From contig WVYX01000107.1 in NCBI GenBank assembly GCA_011772755.1, positions 323-58,995 of the forward strand: DNA of 58,673 nucleotides, written 5' to 3'. The stretch comes from Gemmatimonadales bacterium. Its GTDB lineage: Bacteria > Gemmatimonadota > Gemmatimonadetes > Gemmatimonadales > GWC2-71-9. Shown piece after piece: positions 16,187-24,470 of the stretch. The first letter of the stretch is position 1. Each line of letters begins with the position of its first letter. The translations under genes and the position numbers were made by a program. The notes under the pieces were generated by a model that had not been told where the DNA came from, did not search any database, and saw only the letters and a list, made by a program, of their open reading frames with translations.

Positions 16187-16722
16187 GAGAGCCCACCATC
16201 GCGAGAAACTACGCCGCAGCGCTGTTCGAGCTCGGCGAGCGCCTTGGGGAGACCGAGCGGTTTGCCGACTTGATGTCCGCGCTGGCCGTGGCCATTGAGA
16301 CGGAGCCGGTCATTCGGGTGGCGGTGGAATCGCCGCGCGTCCCACGGACGACTAAACAACGCGTTCTGGAGCGATCGCTGGACGGCTACGCTCCCGAACA
16401 GTTCGTGCGGTTTCTCGCGGCGGTGATCAAGCGGGGTCGGCAGCACCTGTTGCCCGCCATCGAGGCCGAGTACATGGCGCTGGTGGACGAGAAGTTCAAT
16501 CGCGTGCATGCGGGTGTCACCCTCGCGCGGCAGCCGGACAAGACCCTCGAGCAGGTCGTTCGCGCCAAGCTGAGTGAGGTGATTGGCAAGGAGGTCATCC
16601 CCCATTTCCGAACGGACCCTGCCATCCTGGGCGGCTTGATCCTGCGGATCGGCGACAGGATCATGGACGGGTCGCTACGTCGGAGGATGGTGGCGCTCAA
16701 GCGGCAGCTACTGAGGGCCTGA
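16183..16722 (+). CDS. atpH: F0F1 ATP synthase subunit delta
   Basis: A 179-aa stalk protein linking F0 to F1: ARNYAAALFELG at the N-terminus and FRTDPAILGGLILRIGDRIMDGSLRRRM near the C-terminus, both family hallmarks. It is the last atp gene here. Where atpA would be expected, a dehydrogenase follows after 160 bp, so atpA, atpG, atpD and atpC must be elsewhere. Confidence 0.95.
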   Translation: MREPTIARNYAAALFELGERLGETERFADLMSALAVAIETEPVIRVAVESPRVPRTTKQRVLERSLDGYAPEQFVRFLAAVIKRGRQHLLPAIEAEYMALVDEKFNRVHAGVTLARQPDKTLEQVVRAKLSEVIGKEVIPHFRTDPAILGGLILRIGDRIMDGSLRRRMVALKRQLLRA

Positions 16723-16796
16723 TTGATGTGGAGGAACTTGGGGCAGTGAGGCGGGTGGAGTGGGCGTGGGCGAAATCATGGCTTCTACGGCCGCAT

Positions 16797-16867
16797 AGCG
16801 CATGACGGCATGACGGGATGACGGCATAACGGCATGATCACTGACCCCGGATGCCCTCCGGGGTCAG
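16797..16867 (+). repeat. ATGACGGC tandem repeat followed by an 11-bp hairpin
   Basis: Four to five copies of an 8-10-bp unit (catgacgg / gatgacgg / cataacgg) run to about 16836. A hairpin follows: CTGACCCCGGA (16841-16851), loop tgccc, TCCGGGGTCAG (16857-16867). A relative of the tandem part, again followed by a strong hairpin, is at 57673-57780. There is no T run. It may end the atp transcript or act in the leader of the dehydrogenase gene, whose ribosome site begins six bases later. Confidence 0.6.
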
Positions 16868-16883
16868 ACGTCAAGGGGGGAGA

Positions 16884-17765
16884 ATGGCACACAAGGTTGG
16901 CTTCATCGGTCTGGGTGCCATCGGACGTCCCATCGCGGTGCATGTGGCACGGGCCTTCGAGACGATGGTGTGGAACCGCACTGCCCAGCGGGCACGGCAG
17001 TTCGCAGATGAAGAGGGTGCGGCCGTGGCCGACGACGTCACGGCGCTGGCCGAATGGGCCGATGTGGTGATGACTTGCGTCCCGACCTCGGCCAACGTCC
17101 GGGAGATCGTGGAGGCCGTGGGTGGTGCATGGCGCGAGGGACAGCTCCTCATCGACCTCACCTCCGGTGAGCCAGGAGCGTCACGGGCCATCGCCGAGTG
17201 GCTGGCGGGTCGTGGTTTGGGATTCGTGGATGCCCCGGTGAGCGGCGGGACCAGCGGCGCGGAGGCGGGCACCCTTACCGTCATGCTGGGAGGCGAGGAA
17301 CGGTGGGTCGAGCCGGCACGGGAGGTCGTGGCGCCGTTCGCTGGCATGGTCGTCCACGTCGGACCGGTCGGAACGGCGCACGCCCTGAAGGCGATCAACA
17401 ACGCCCTGCTGGCCATCAACATCCAGGCGGCCGGCGAGGGCCTCGCAGCCCTCGTCAAGCTGGGCGTCTCGGCCAAGACGGCCCTGGACGTGATCAACGC
17501 TTCCAGCGGCAGGTCGAACGTGACCGAGAATCTCATCCCCGAGCGGGTGGTCACTCGGGCCTGGCAGAGGACCTTCCGGCTGGCTCTCCTGGACAAGGAT
17601 GTGGGCGTCGCCTTGAAGGTGCTGCAGGACACCGGCGTGCCGCACGCAGCGACCGGGCTGGCGAAGGAGGTGTTTGGTGCCGGCCGGGCGGCGCTGGGGG
17701 AAGAAGCTGATCACGTGGAACTGATCAAGGAGATCGAGCGGGCCGCCGGCGTGGAGATTAGATAG
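16884..17765 (+). CDS. NAD(P)-dependent beta-hydroxyacid dehydrogenase (HIBADH family)
   Basis: A 293-aa protein with the dinucleotide fold VGFIGLGAIGRPIA at the start, the substrate motif FVDAPVSGGTSGAEAGTL in the middle and the catalytic Lys in GTAHALKAINNAL. The family oxidises 3-hydroxyisobutyrate, tartronate semialdehyde or similar acids. The exact substrate is not resolved. A strong AAGGGGGGAG site precedes the ATG at 16884. Confidence 0.9.
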   Translation: MAHKVGFIGLGAIGRPIAVHVARAFETMVWNRTAQRARQFADEEGAAVADDVTALAEWADVVMTCVPTSANVREIVEAVGGAWREGQLLIDLTSGEPGASRAIAEWLAGRGLGFVDAPVSGGTSGAEAGTLTVMLGGEERWVEPAREVVAPFAGMVVHVGPVGTAHALKAINNALLAINIQAAGEGLAALVKLGVSAKTALDVINASSGRSNVTENLIPERVVTRAWQRTFRLALLDKDVGVALKVLQDTGVPHAATGLAKEVFGAGRAALGEEADHVELIKEIERAAGVEIR

Positions 17766-17790
17766 ACACGGCGGTGGTTGACGGGGGGAG

Positions 17791-17843
17791 GGAAGCCGCC
17801 TTCGCGGCCTGTGCCGTAGCTAACGCCCGCTGCGGCGGCTTCC
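17791..17843. terminator. Inverted repeat between convergent genes
   Basis: GGAAGCCGCC (17791-17800) and GGCGGCTTCC (17834-17843) are perfect 10-bp arms around a 33-nt GC-rich loop, between the convergent dehydrogenase and LemA genes. It could serve as a two-way transcription stop, although there is no clear T tract. Confidence 0.5.
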
Positions 17844-17889
17844 TCGGCCCCGTTTGTGCGCCCGGACGGGCTCTCATGACGGGGCAGAG

Positions 17890-18447
17890 TTAGAACTCGA
17901 CCTTCGGTACCTCCTGCGCCGCCTCTTCTGCCTCGAAGTACTCCCGTGGTTTGGCGCTGATTGCCTTCGCGGTGAGCACCTGCGGGAAGCGGCGGATGTA
18001 GGCGTTGTACTCGCGCACCGCGTTGTTGTAGTCTTGTCTCGCCGTCGAGATACGGTTCTCCGTACCCTCGAGCTGATCCTGCAGCATCCTGAAGTTCTCG
18101 TTCGATTGGATCTCCGGGTTGTCTTCCGCCAGGGCGATGAGGCGGCCGAGCGCACCGGTAAGCGTCTGGTTGGCAGCGGCCATCTGGGCCAGGTCTCCGC
18201 TCTGAATTGCCCCGCCCAACTGGGCTCTTGCATCGGTTACGCGATCGAAGATCTCGAGCTCCTGGCTGGCGAATCCCTTGACGGTGTTCACCAGGTTGGG
18301 AACCAGATCCGCACGGCGCTGTAGTGCCACCTCGATTTGGGCCTTGAACCCGTTCACCTGCTCGTCAAGCGTCTGGATGCGATTGTATCCGCAGCCCGAC
18401 GCCGCCAGCGCGCTCCCGAGCGCCACTACGACAAGTCTCATCTGCAC
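17890..18447 (-). CDS. LemA-family lipoprotein
   Basis: A 185-aa protein: an N-terminal signal with a lipobox-like GSALAASGC, then the LemA core (YNRIQTLDEQVNGFKAQIEV, RRADLVPNLVNTVKGFASQE, YNNAVREYNAYIRRFP). LemA proteins are envelope coiled-coil proteins of unclear function, commonly next to TPM-domain proteins as here. It is the third gene of the operon 20114 to 17890. Start: GTG 18447 or ATG 18441. Confidence 0.9.
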   Translation of the reverse strand: MQMRLVVVALGSALAASGCGYNRIQTLDEQVNGFKAQIEVALQRRADLVPNLVNTVKGFASQELEIFDRVTDARAQLGGAIQSGDLAQMAAANQTLTGALGRLIALAEDNPEIQSNENFRMLQDQLEGTENRISTARQDYNNAVREYNAYIRRFPQVLTAKAISAKPREYFEAEEAAQEVPKVEF

Positions 18448-18490
18448 TGCCGCTCCTGCTGTGGGTACCTGTGACTTCTGGTCCGGGTGG

Positions 18491-19288
18491 CTACGTGTTA
18501 TCGGCTGTCGCCTTCGCCCCGCCTTCTAGCTCTGCCCCTCCTGCCGCTTCTGCCCCTCCTCCCTCTCCCACGCCGTATGAGTCCACGAACCGCACCAGCC
18601 GCTCGAGCTGCTCGACGTAGTGATCGCCGATGGGGTCGTACGCTTTGAGCGCCTGAACGTTGTGTCCCACGAGCTTGTCGAGCACCCAGTCAAAGGCGGT
18701 GGCGTCGAGGGCCGCAACGTCGGCCATCTCGTGGACGAGTGTCTTCGGGGTCTGAGGCGGTGTATGGCCGGCGAGGCGCAGGACAGCCCGGAACAAGACG
18801 AAGAACGTTCCCGCTGAATCGAGCAACAGCTCACTCAGCGCCTTGCCGTTCGATGCCGCCGCCACGTACTCCGTCCGAAGGCGTAGCAGCTTCCCCCGGA
18901 CTTCCCGTTCCAGCTCACGGCGGAGGTCCTGCCTGGTGGTCGTGAGTCCCTCGAAGGGATCCCTGCCGCGCAGCAGGCGGTGCGCCTCTCGCATGTCCTC
19001 TATTTCGATGGGGAAGACGTCGGTCGAGGAGCGCCACCCATCCTCTGCGAAGATGAGTGGTGGAGGGTGCCCCTTTCTGGTCCACTGGGCAATTGGCGCC
19101 TCGATGGGGCGAAGCCCCGTTGGTGAGGCGTCGCGGACGATGAGCAGGGTTGTCAGTTCCTTCTCGCCCTCCCGCGTGTCATGCCGCACCGCAGGGCCGT
19201 AGCAGCAGAACGCCAGGAGGTTGTCGCCCAGCTTCTGTTCGAGTTGGACCGCCAGCTCTTCCAGTTTCGCCTTCGGATCTCTTGCCAT
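18491..19288 (-). CDS. Nucleotidyltransferase-like protein of the LemA/TPM operon
   Basis: A 265-aa protein. The N-terminal LLAFCCYGPAVRHD followed by LTTLLIVRD resembles a degenerate nucleotidyltransferase core (G-S...D-x-D) without the clear catalytic Asp pair. The rest is helical and unrecognised. The C-terminal GGGAEAAGGAELEGGAKATADNT is encoded by a low-complexity GC-rich repeat found elsewhere in the window, so the tail may be a recent insertion. ATG 19288 lies one base after the TPM stop, with GGAGGGAG upstream. Confidence 0.62.
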   Translation of the reverse strand: MARDPKAKLEELAVQLEQKLGDNLLAFCCYGPAVRHDTREGEKELTTLLIVRDASPTGLRPIEAPIAQWTRKGHPPPLIFAEDGWRSSTDVFPIEIEDMREAHRLLRGRDPFEGLTTTRQDLRRELEREVRGKLLRLRTEYVAAASNGKALSELLLDSAGTFFVLFRAVLRLAGHTPPQTPKTLVHEMADVAALDATAFDWVLDKLVGHNVQALKAYDPIGDHYVEQLERLVRFVDSYGVGEGGGAEAAGGAELEGGAKATADNT

Positions 19289-19289
19289 G

Positions 19290-20114
19290 CTAGAAACTCC
19301 CTCCGGCTCCGCCGCCCCCGAACCCACCGCCACCACCGAAACCTCCGAAACCACCGCCGCCGAAGCCGCCGCCGAACCCACCGCCGTACCAGCCGCCACC
19401 CCGTCTTCCGCCTCCCCCCAACATGAGGCCCAAGAGCAACCACGATAGGCCGCTGCCGCGGTGGTAGCGACCTCGCCGGTAGCCTCCGCCGGCCGCGGCG
19501 GTTGCGGCGGCCGGCAAGATGAACACGAGAAGCATCAGGATAAGCAGCAGGCCGCCGATTGCACCAGTCGGCTGGCGCTGCGGGCGGGCGACCCGTACCG
19601 GCGGTTGTCCGGCTAGCTCGAAACCGAACTCCTCGGCGTAGGCCTCGCCCAACAGCCAGACCCCTGCCACGAGCCCCGCCGCGTAGCTGCTGTTCTCGAC
19701 CGCGGTGCGCGCGATAGCGTCCCGGATCCGGCCTGACTGGGCATCCGTCAGAAATCCCTCGGCACCAAGCCCGGTCGCAATGTGGAGTTCCGCCCTGCCG
19801 TCACCCGGCCGTACCCCCGGCTTGAATAGCAATACGACTCCGGCATTGCGCGCTGGGTCGCCGGGGCCCCCTGTCCCGCCCACGCGCCACGCGCGCCCGA
19901 TGTCCCGGGCCAGGTCGGCACGGGGCCGGCCTCCCAGGTCCGCCAGGGTGACGACCACGATCTCCCCCCTCGACTTCGCCCGCACTTCGTCGATGACCGC
20001 CAGCATCTGGCGCTCGGACGCCGCATCCAGAATACCGGCGAAGTCGTTGACGAAGCCGACGGGATCGGGGATCTGCAATTGCAGAACGATGGCAATGAAC
20101 AGCGCCGTCATCAT
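19290..20114 (-). CDS. TPM-domain envelope protein with Gly-rich tail
   Basis: A 274-aa protein with a signal-like start, a TPM domain (about 18-150: VGFVNDFAGILDAASERQM, RGEIVVVTLADLGGR, NAGVVLLF), a membrane segment near 190-207 and a Gly-rich C-terminus with repeated GGGFGG, typical of YgcG-type proteins. TPM domains occur in photosystem-repair and envelope proteins; the role here is unknown. First gene of the TPM / NT-like / LemA operon. Confidence 0.88.
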   Translation of the reverse strand: MMTALFIAIVLQLQIPDPVGFVNDFAGILDAASERQMLAVIDEVRAKSRGEIVVVTLADLGGRPRADLARDIGRAWRVGGTGGPGDPARNAGVVLLFKPGVRPGDGRAELHIATGLGAEGFLTDAQSGRIRDAIARTAVENSSYAAGLVAGVWLLGEAYAEEFGFELAGQPPVRVARPQRQPTGAIGGLLLILMLLVFILPAAATAAAGGGYRRGRYHRGSGLSWLLLGLMLGGGGRRGGGWYGGGFGGGFGGGGFGGFGGGGGFGGGGAGGSF

Positions 20115-20171
20115 CCGGAAACATAACTAGGGCGTCAGCTGAAGTGCGGGAAGCCGGTGGCGCCTGGAGGG

Positions 20172-20196
20172 GTGACGGTCGCGCTAGCGGCGTCAC
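20172..20196 (-). terminator. Stem-loop at the end of the LuxR fragment
   Basis: GTGACG (20172-20177) pairs with CGTCAC (20191-20196). CGC and GCG inside form a second helix around a gcta loop. It overlaps the stop of the LuxR fragment and precedes the TPM gene. There is no T tract; terminator or attenuator is a guess. Confidence 0.35.
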
Positions 20197-20444
20197 TTGT
20201 GTTGGGACAGCAGCACTTTCTGCACCTGTTGGCGGGACCTGATCCCCAGCTTGGCGAGCACGCGCTCGGTGTGATGCCGGGCGGTGTGGGTGCTGATTGA
20301 GAGCGTCGCAGCGATCTCGGCATTCGTCTTGCGCTGCGCGAGAAGAAGGGTCACTCCCGCTTCACGTAGGGTGAGTCGGAAACGCACCCGCAGCGCATGG
20401 ACCGACGGTGGCTTCGGCGCCCGCCGCTCCAGGGTGACGAGCAC
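20193..20444 (-). pseudogene. C-terminal fragment of a LuxR-type regulator
   Basis: The last 75 or so residues form a clear LuxR helix-turn-helix: RLTLREAGVTLLLAQRKTNAEI, then SISTHTARHHTERVLAKLGIRSR. Upstream, a VLVTLERRAP linker fits the family, but the frame then continues into Pro/Ser-rich sequence that looks like an antisense reading of the neighbouring plus-strand fragment, and the expected sensor domain is missing. A GTG at 20444 could start an 83-aa HTH-only protein, so it may be a stand-alone DNA-binding protein rather than dead. Confidence 0.5.
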
Positions 20445-20504
20445 GTTGCTCGAGGGACCGCAGGATTCGTCGCTCAGACCACCTGCAACAACTTCCTGTT
20501 CGGT

Positions 20505-20748
20505 AAACAACCTCCAGGGCAACGCCGACGGCACGGGAGCGATATTCGCGAATCTGACCGGGGCAAACACCTTGGTCGGTAAGGGCCAGATCGTCGTCGA
20601 CAACGGCTCGTTCGAGTGTGATGCTGATGGGATGTTGGATCCAAACATCATCACCGGCGGAGGCAAGGTGCTGTCCGGTGTGAACCTTGGCGGTATAGTG
20701 AGTGATGCTGCGGTGAGTTCAGGCGGGGTAGGCGACCAGCTCAAGTAG
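20505..20748 (+). pseudogene. Fragment of an unrecognised, probably exported protein
   Basis: The plus-strand frame reads LQGNADGTGAIFANLTGA, then GQIVVDNGSFECDADG and ISDAAVSS-like segments, low in charge and rich in Gly, Asn and Asp, like a piece of a surface or repeat protein. It has no start of its own (the frame merges with antisense of the LuxR fragment) and ends at 20748. Read with the LuxR fragment, it suggests a junction between two broken genes. Weak call. Confidence 0.3.
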
Positions 20749-20762
20749 CCGACTCACATAAC

Positions 20763-20790
20763 CCCCGACCCCCCCCGTTAGGGTCCGGGG
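20763..20790 (-). terminator. Possible terminator of the radical SAM gene
   Basis: On the minus strand CCCC-g-GACC pairs with GGTC-GGGG around a short G-rich loop and is followed by TTATGT, about 30 bp past the radical SAM stop. The stem is GC-rich with a one-base bulge. The T tract is weak. Confidence 0.35.
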
Positions 20791-20818
20791 CTCGCTGTTG
20801 ATCCGGGCGACTGCTCCC

Positions 20819-21790
20819 CTACACGTCCCGCAACAACACCCGCAACTGAGCAATCGGGGTTCGCTCATCCAGGCGAAGCCCCAGCTCCCGCGCCAGTTGT
20901 TGAGCCTCCGCGTACTCGGTTGACGTGATGCGGCGGTTGATCTCCCCGTACCGGGTGGCCGACACCCTACCGGCGGGCCGGTACTGATCCATCAGGTTCA
21001 GGTAGGTGTTGGGGCTGAGCTCGGTGGCGATCCACTTGAGGATGGCCCGAGTCTCGTCGAGCTGGCCCGGCATCACCAGGTGCCTGAGAAGGATCCCCCG
21101 CTGAGCGATCCCGCTGGCATCCAGCACCAGGTCGCCCACCTGCCGATGCATCTCCTTGAGCGCAGCCCGCGCCGCATCGGGATAATTCTCCGCCTTGAGG
21201 TAGGTCCGACCCCGCTCCACCGTCCAGTACTTGAAGTCGGGCATGTAGATGTCCACGATGCCGTCCATCAGCTCGAGGCTCTCGAGGGAGTCGTAGGCGC
21301 TGGTGTTGTACACGATCGGTACGTGGAGACCATGTCCGATGGCTATCACGAGGGCCTCGACCACCTGGGGTACCACGTGCTCCGGTGTCACGAAGTTGAT
21401 GTTGTGACACCCTTGGCGCTGCAACGCCAGCATCATCGCGGCAATCTCGTCGGGCGGTGATCCTGGTGCCGCCGGTCCGGGGCGGACCGCCTGGCTGATG
21501 TCGTAGTTCTGACAGAAGACGCAGCGCAGGTTGCAGTGGGAGAAGAAGATTGTGCCGGAGCCGTTCCAACCCCGTAACGGGTCCTCCTCTCCGAAGTGGG
21601 GAAACGCGCTACTCACCACCGCATGCCTGCCTGTCTTGCAGGCTGCCCACTTGTCTTCCAGGCGGTTGACCCCACAGTCCCGCGGACATGCGCGGCAGTC
21701 CGCAAGGGTGGTTACAGCGCGCTCCGCCCGCTCGAGGAGCTCGCGACGGGATAGGTCGAGATAGGCCGGTCGGAACGTCGGACTGCTCAC
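20819..21790 (-). CDS. Radical SAM protein, PflA/PflX-like
   Basis: A 323-aa protein. The 4Fe-4S SAM motif is CNLRCVFC (C86, C90, C93). An additional N-terminal Cys set (C32, C35, C39, C51) is typical of the putative pyruvate-formate-lyase-activating-enzyme-like subfamily. TM-barrel strands (INFVTPEH, IVYNTSAYDS, DIYMPDFKYW) follow. The target is unknown; no glycyl-radical enzyme is nearby. It stands alone on its strand. Confidence 0.88.
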   Translation of the reverse strand: MSSPTFRPAYLDLSRRELLERAERAVTTLADCRACPRDCGVNRLEDKWAACKTGRHAVVSSAFPHFGEEDPLRGWNGSGTIFFSHCNLRCVFCQNYDISQAVRPGPAAPGSPPDEIAAMMLALQRQGCHNINFVTPEHVVPQVVEALVIAIGHGLHVPIVYNTSAYDSLESLELMDGIVDIYMPDFKYWTVERGRTYLKAENYPDAARAALKEMHRQVGDLVLDASGIAQRGILLRHLVMPGQLDETRAILKWIATELSPNTYLNLMDQYRPAGRVSATRYGEINRRITSTEYAEAQQLARELGLRLDERTPIAQLRVLLRDV

Positions 21791-21880
21791 GGTCGCCTGT
21801 CGGTGGCCAACGGTGACGTCAGCTCCACCGCGGCAGCGGAGCCGTCGTTGGTCGACTCCTAAAGATAAGACGCGATAGGT

Positions 21881-22936
21881 CTAGCCGCCGCCGATCCGCT
21901 GTGGCTCGCCGGCGCGGATCGACAGCCGTGTTGCGGCACTGCGGCGGGCGTTCTCCCGCTCGACGTCCGCGACGCGTCGGCGCCAGTCGGCACGCAACGA
22001 GTCGTTGTGGGCGATGTTCTGCGGAATGGCGCGCCCTGGCTTCTGGGACAGGAAGCCGATCACGCCACCCAGCGTCACCACTCCGCCAATGACCAGCCGG
22101 GCTCCCCTACGTTCGCTGTCTTCTTGATAGATCGCGGGCAGCATCAGTGCCCCACCGATAACCGCCCCTGGAATGAGAAGCTTCAGTCCGTGACCGGCTG
22201 GGCGCCGCTCCGGCAAGAGCAGGGAATCGGGCAGCGGTTCCGGTTCGGCGAGTGCTCCCAGGGGAGCGAGGCGGACATCCAGAGGGATCCGCACCGACCG
22301 CAGCGCCGTTCCCGGGGAGACCATCGAGGCGACCTCGAGGCGGTATTGCCCTGGTGAAACCGGCCTGCTCGACCGATCGAGCCCGCTCCACGAGATGACC
22401 GCGCTGTCAGTGATCTCTGCGGCGTGGAGCGTCTGCGTGGTGTCGCCAGCCTGATCCAGGATGGTGGCCACGATCTGGTGCGGGGAGCTGGCATACACGC
22501 GAATGGTCAGCGTGCCCGTGCCGGCGATCATGGTCCGCCGCGGTGGCACCTCGACGTCCACTACCTTGGTGGTCTGCAACACTTCCTCGAACACCCGGGT
22601 GATGCGGGGTGGAAAAACCAGCTCGTCCGGCCGGTACCGGGGATTGGAGAGCACCATCCTGCGGAACGCGCTCACTGCCTCGTTTCGTGCCCCCCGCAGC
22701 AGCTCGGCGGCGCCCAAGTACATGAGGGCGCGTTCCCGCTCCTCGGCCGTGAGCGGTGGTTCGCCCCCCTCCTCCAGTGCGCGGCGGAAGATCCTCGCAG
22801 CCGCCACGAACTCGAGGTCGTTGTAGGCCGCGATTCCCTCCGAAAGCAGGACACCGGGCGACTGACCCAGCGCGGTGGACGGCAGAAGGAGCGTACCGAG
22901 CGCAACCCACAAGAAGCGGCGCCTGGCGGGCGTCAA
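21881..22936 (-). CDS. Secreted protein with TPR-like N-terminal domain and membrane anchor, coupled to the PEGA kinase
   Basis: A 351-aa protein. A signal peptide (FLWVALGTLLLPSTALGQ) is followed by a TPR-like helical region (LLSEGIAAYNDLEFVAAARIF, MYLGAAELLRGARNEAVSAFR), a beta-rich middle, and a hydrophobic segment near 250-270 (LKLLIPGAVIGGALMLP). The TTG start at 22934-22936 overlaps the kinase stop (TTGA), with GGAGG 11 nt upstream, so translation is coupled to the kinase and the two probably work together. The function is not known. Confidence 0.72.
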   Translation of the reverse strand: MTPARRRFLWVALGTLLLPSTALGQSPGVLLSEGIAAYNDLEFVAAARIFRRALEEGGEPPLTAEERERALMYLGAAELLRGARNEAVSAFRRMVLSNPRYRPDELVFPPRITRVFEEVLQTTKVVDVEVPPRRTMIAGTGTLTIRVYASSPHQIVATILDQAGDTTQTLHAAEITDSAVISWSGLDRSSRPVSPGQYRLEVASMVSPGTALRSVRIPLDVRLAPLGALAEPEPLPDSLLLPERRPAGHGLKLLIPGAVIGGALMLPAIYQEDSERRGARLVIGGVVTLGGVIGFLSQKPGRAIPQNIAHNDSLRADWRRRVADVERENARRSAATRLSIRAGEPQRIGGG

Positions 22937-24357
22937 GGCGTATCCGACCTCCGGAGGACAACCTGTGATAAGCGTACCTCCTGGCCCGAGGCGATCTCTA
23001 CCACCTGTTCGAAGGGCTCGTACCCTTCCCGCGCGATGCGGAGTTGGTGTCGGCCTGGTGCGAGCCTGATCCCCATCCGAGGGGTGGTGCCCACGAGGCT
23101 GTCGTCGACGTACACATAGCCCCACGGTCGGGAGCTCACGGAAAGCGTTCCTGGTGCGACGCCGGGCTCGCCGGACGGGGCGGTGCCCTCCTGCATCTCG
23201 GCAGCGCTGGCTGCATCCTCTGGCGTGGCCTGGGGACGCGTAATCCAGGTGACAATGAAGATCCCCGCAATCAACGCAATCGCCGCGAGAGCCGTGGCCC
23301 ACCGAGCCGGAGTCGGCAGCGTGGGCGAGCCGACCCGCTCTGTTGGCGCCGCAGCCAGGGCTTTGCTTACGCTGCTGCTGGCGGCGAAGGCCGGGACGGG
23401 CTGGGAGGGCGTGCCACCGAGGGCTTCCACGAACTGGAGCACGCTGTCGAAGCGCTCCGAGGGCTGCTTGCTCATCGCCCGGACCAGGGCGTCGGCAACC
23501 GATTCCGGAAGGCCGCGTCGTGCCTCGGTCACCCGAGGAGGAGGCTCCAGGCAGTGCTTGCGAACGATTTCACCCAGGGAATCGGCGGTGAAGGGGAGGC
23601 TTCCAGTCAGGCATTCGTAGGCTACGATGGCCAGCGAGTACTGGTCCGATCTCCCGTCCAGCGTTTGGCCGTAGCACTGTTCGGTGGACATGTAGCCGGG
23701 CGTTCCCAGGGTGCCGCCCGTTTGGGTGAGGGGAACCGTCCCGAACGCCTTGGCGATCCCGAAGTCGCACACGGTGACCCACCCCGCCTCGTCGATCAGA
23801 ACGTTCTCGGGCTTCACGTCCCGGTGAACGATGCCCCGCCGGTGGGCGTGGTGCAGGGCGCTGGCAACCGGGTCGAGAATGCGGAGGATGTCCTTCAGCT
23901 CCATTGGCCCCGTGTCGGCGAGAATGTCCTTGAGCGAGACCCCTTTCACCCACTTCATGGAGTACCACAGGAAGGACTGGGTGGCGCCCACCCGATAGAT
24001 CGGTACGATGTGCGGGTGGTCCAGCGATGCAGCAATCTTGGCTTCCCGCTTGAAGCGGTCTGCGGCATCGGGGCCCATAGCCAGCTGAAGGGGAAGAACC
24101 TTGAGCGCCACGAGGCGGTTGAGCTCGATCTCCCGGGCGAGATAGACGATAGACATCCCGCCTCGTCCCAGAACTCGCTCGATGCGGTAGTCGCGGTCCA
24201 AGTCCCGCCTGACACCTGCCTCCATCACCGGCGGGATCTGTTCGCCGTTCGCTCTGCCCTGGGAGTCCGGATAGTCGGTCAAAGGCGCCTGCTCTACGTC
24301 GGTGCAATGCGAGGTGAGGAATTGCGCAGCTCCGACGATCCGCGCCTGCCTCTCCAC
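22933..24357 (-). CDS. Ser/Thr protein kinase with transmembrane segment and PEGA domain
   Basis: A 474-aa protein. Kinase motifs: GRGGMS (64-69), Lys 86, HRDVKPEN (178-185), DFG (198-200). A TM helix at about 343-362 is followed outside by a PEGA domain (SSRPWGYVYVDDSLVGTTP, then a beta-strand pair to the C-terminus). The PEGA domain probably senses or binds the envelope, with the kinase in the cytosol. The GTG start has AGGAAGGG immediately upstream. Confidence 0.92.
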   Translation of the reverse strand: MERQARIVGAAQFLTSHCTDVEQAPLTDYPDSQGRANGEQIPPVMEAGVRRDLDRDYRIERVLGRGGMSIVYLAREIELNRLVALKVLPLQLAMGPDAADRFKREAKIAASLDHPHIVPIYRVGATQSFLWYSMKWVKGVSLKDILADTGPMELKDILRILDPVASALHHAHRRGIVHRDVKPENVLIDEAGWVTVCDFGIAKAFGTVPLTQTGGTLGTPGYMSTEQCYGQTLDGRSDQYSLAIVAYECLTGSLPFTADSLGEIVRKHCLEPPPRVTEARRGLPESVADALVRAMSKQPSERFDSVLQFVEALGGTPSQPVPAFAASSSVSKALAAAPTERVGSPTLPTPARWATALAAIALIAGIFIVTWITRPQATPEDAASAAEMQEGTAPSGEPGVAPGTLSVSSRPWGYVYVDDSLVGTTPRMGIRLAPGRHQLRIAREGYEPFEQVVEIASGQEVRLSQVVLRRSDTP

Positions 24358-24470
24358 GCCCTTCCTATTTACTCCTCCACGGCGACAGGCGCCAGGCGGT
24401 TACGGGATGGAACCTGGTTGTCGATGCCGACCGCTTGTTCGTCTTGGGCCGCATACCGTCTGACCGCTTG

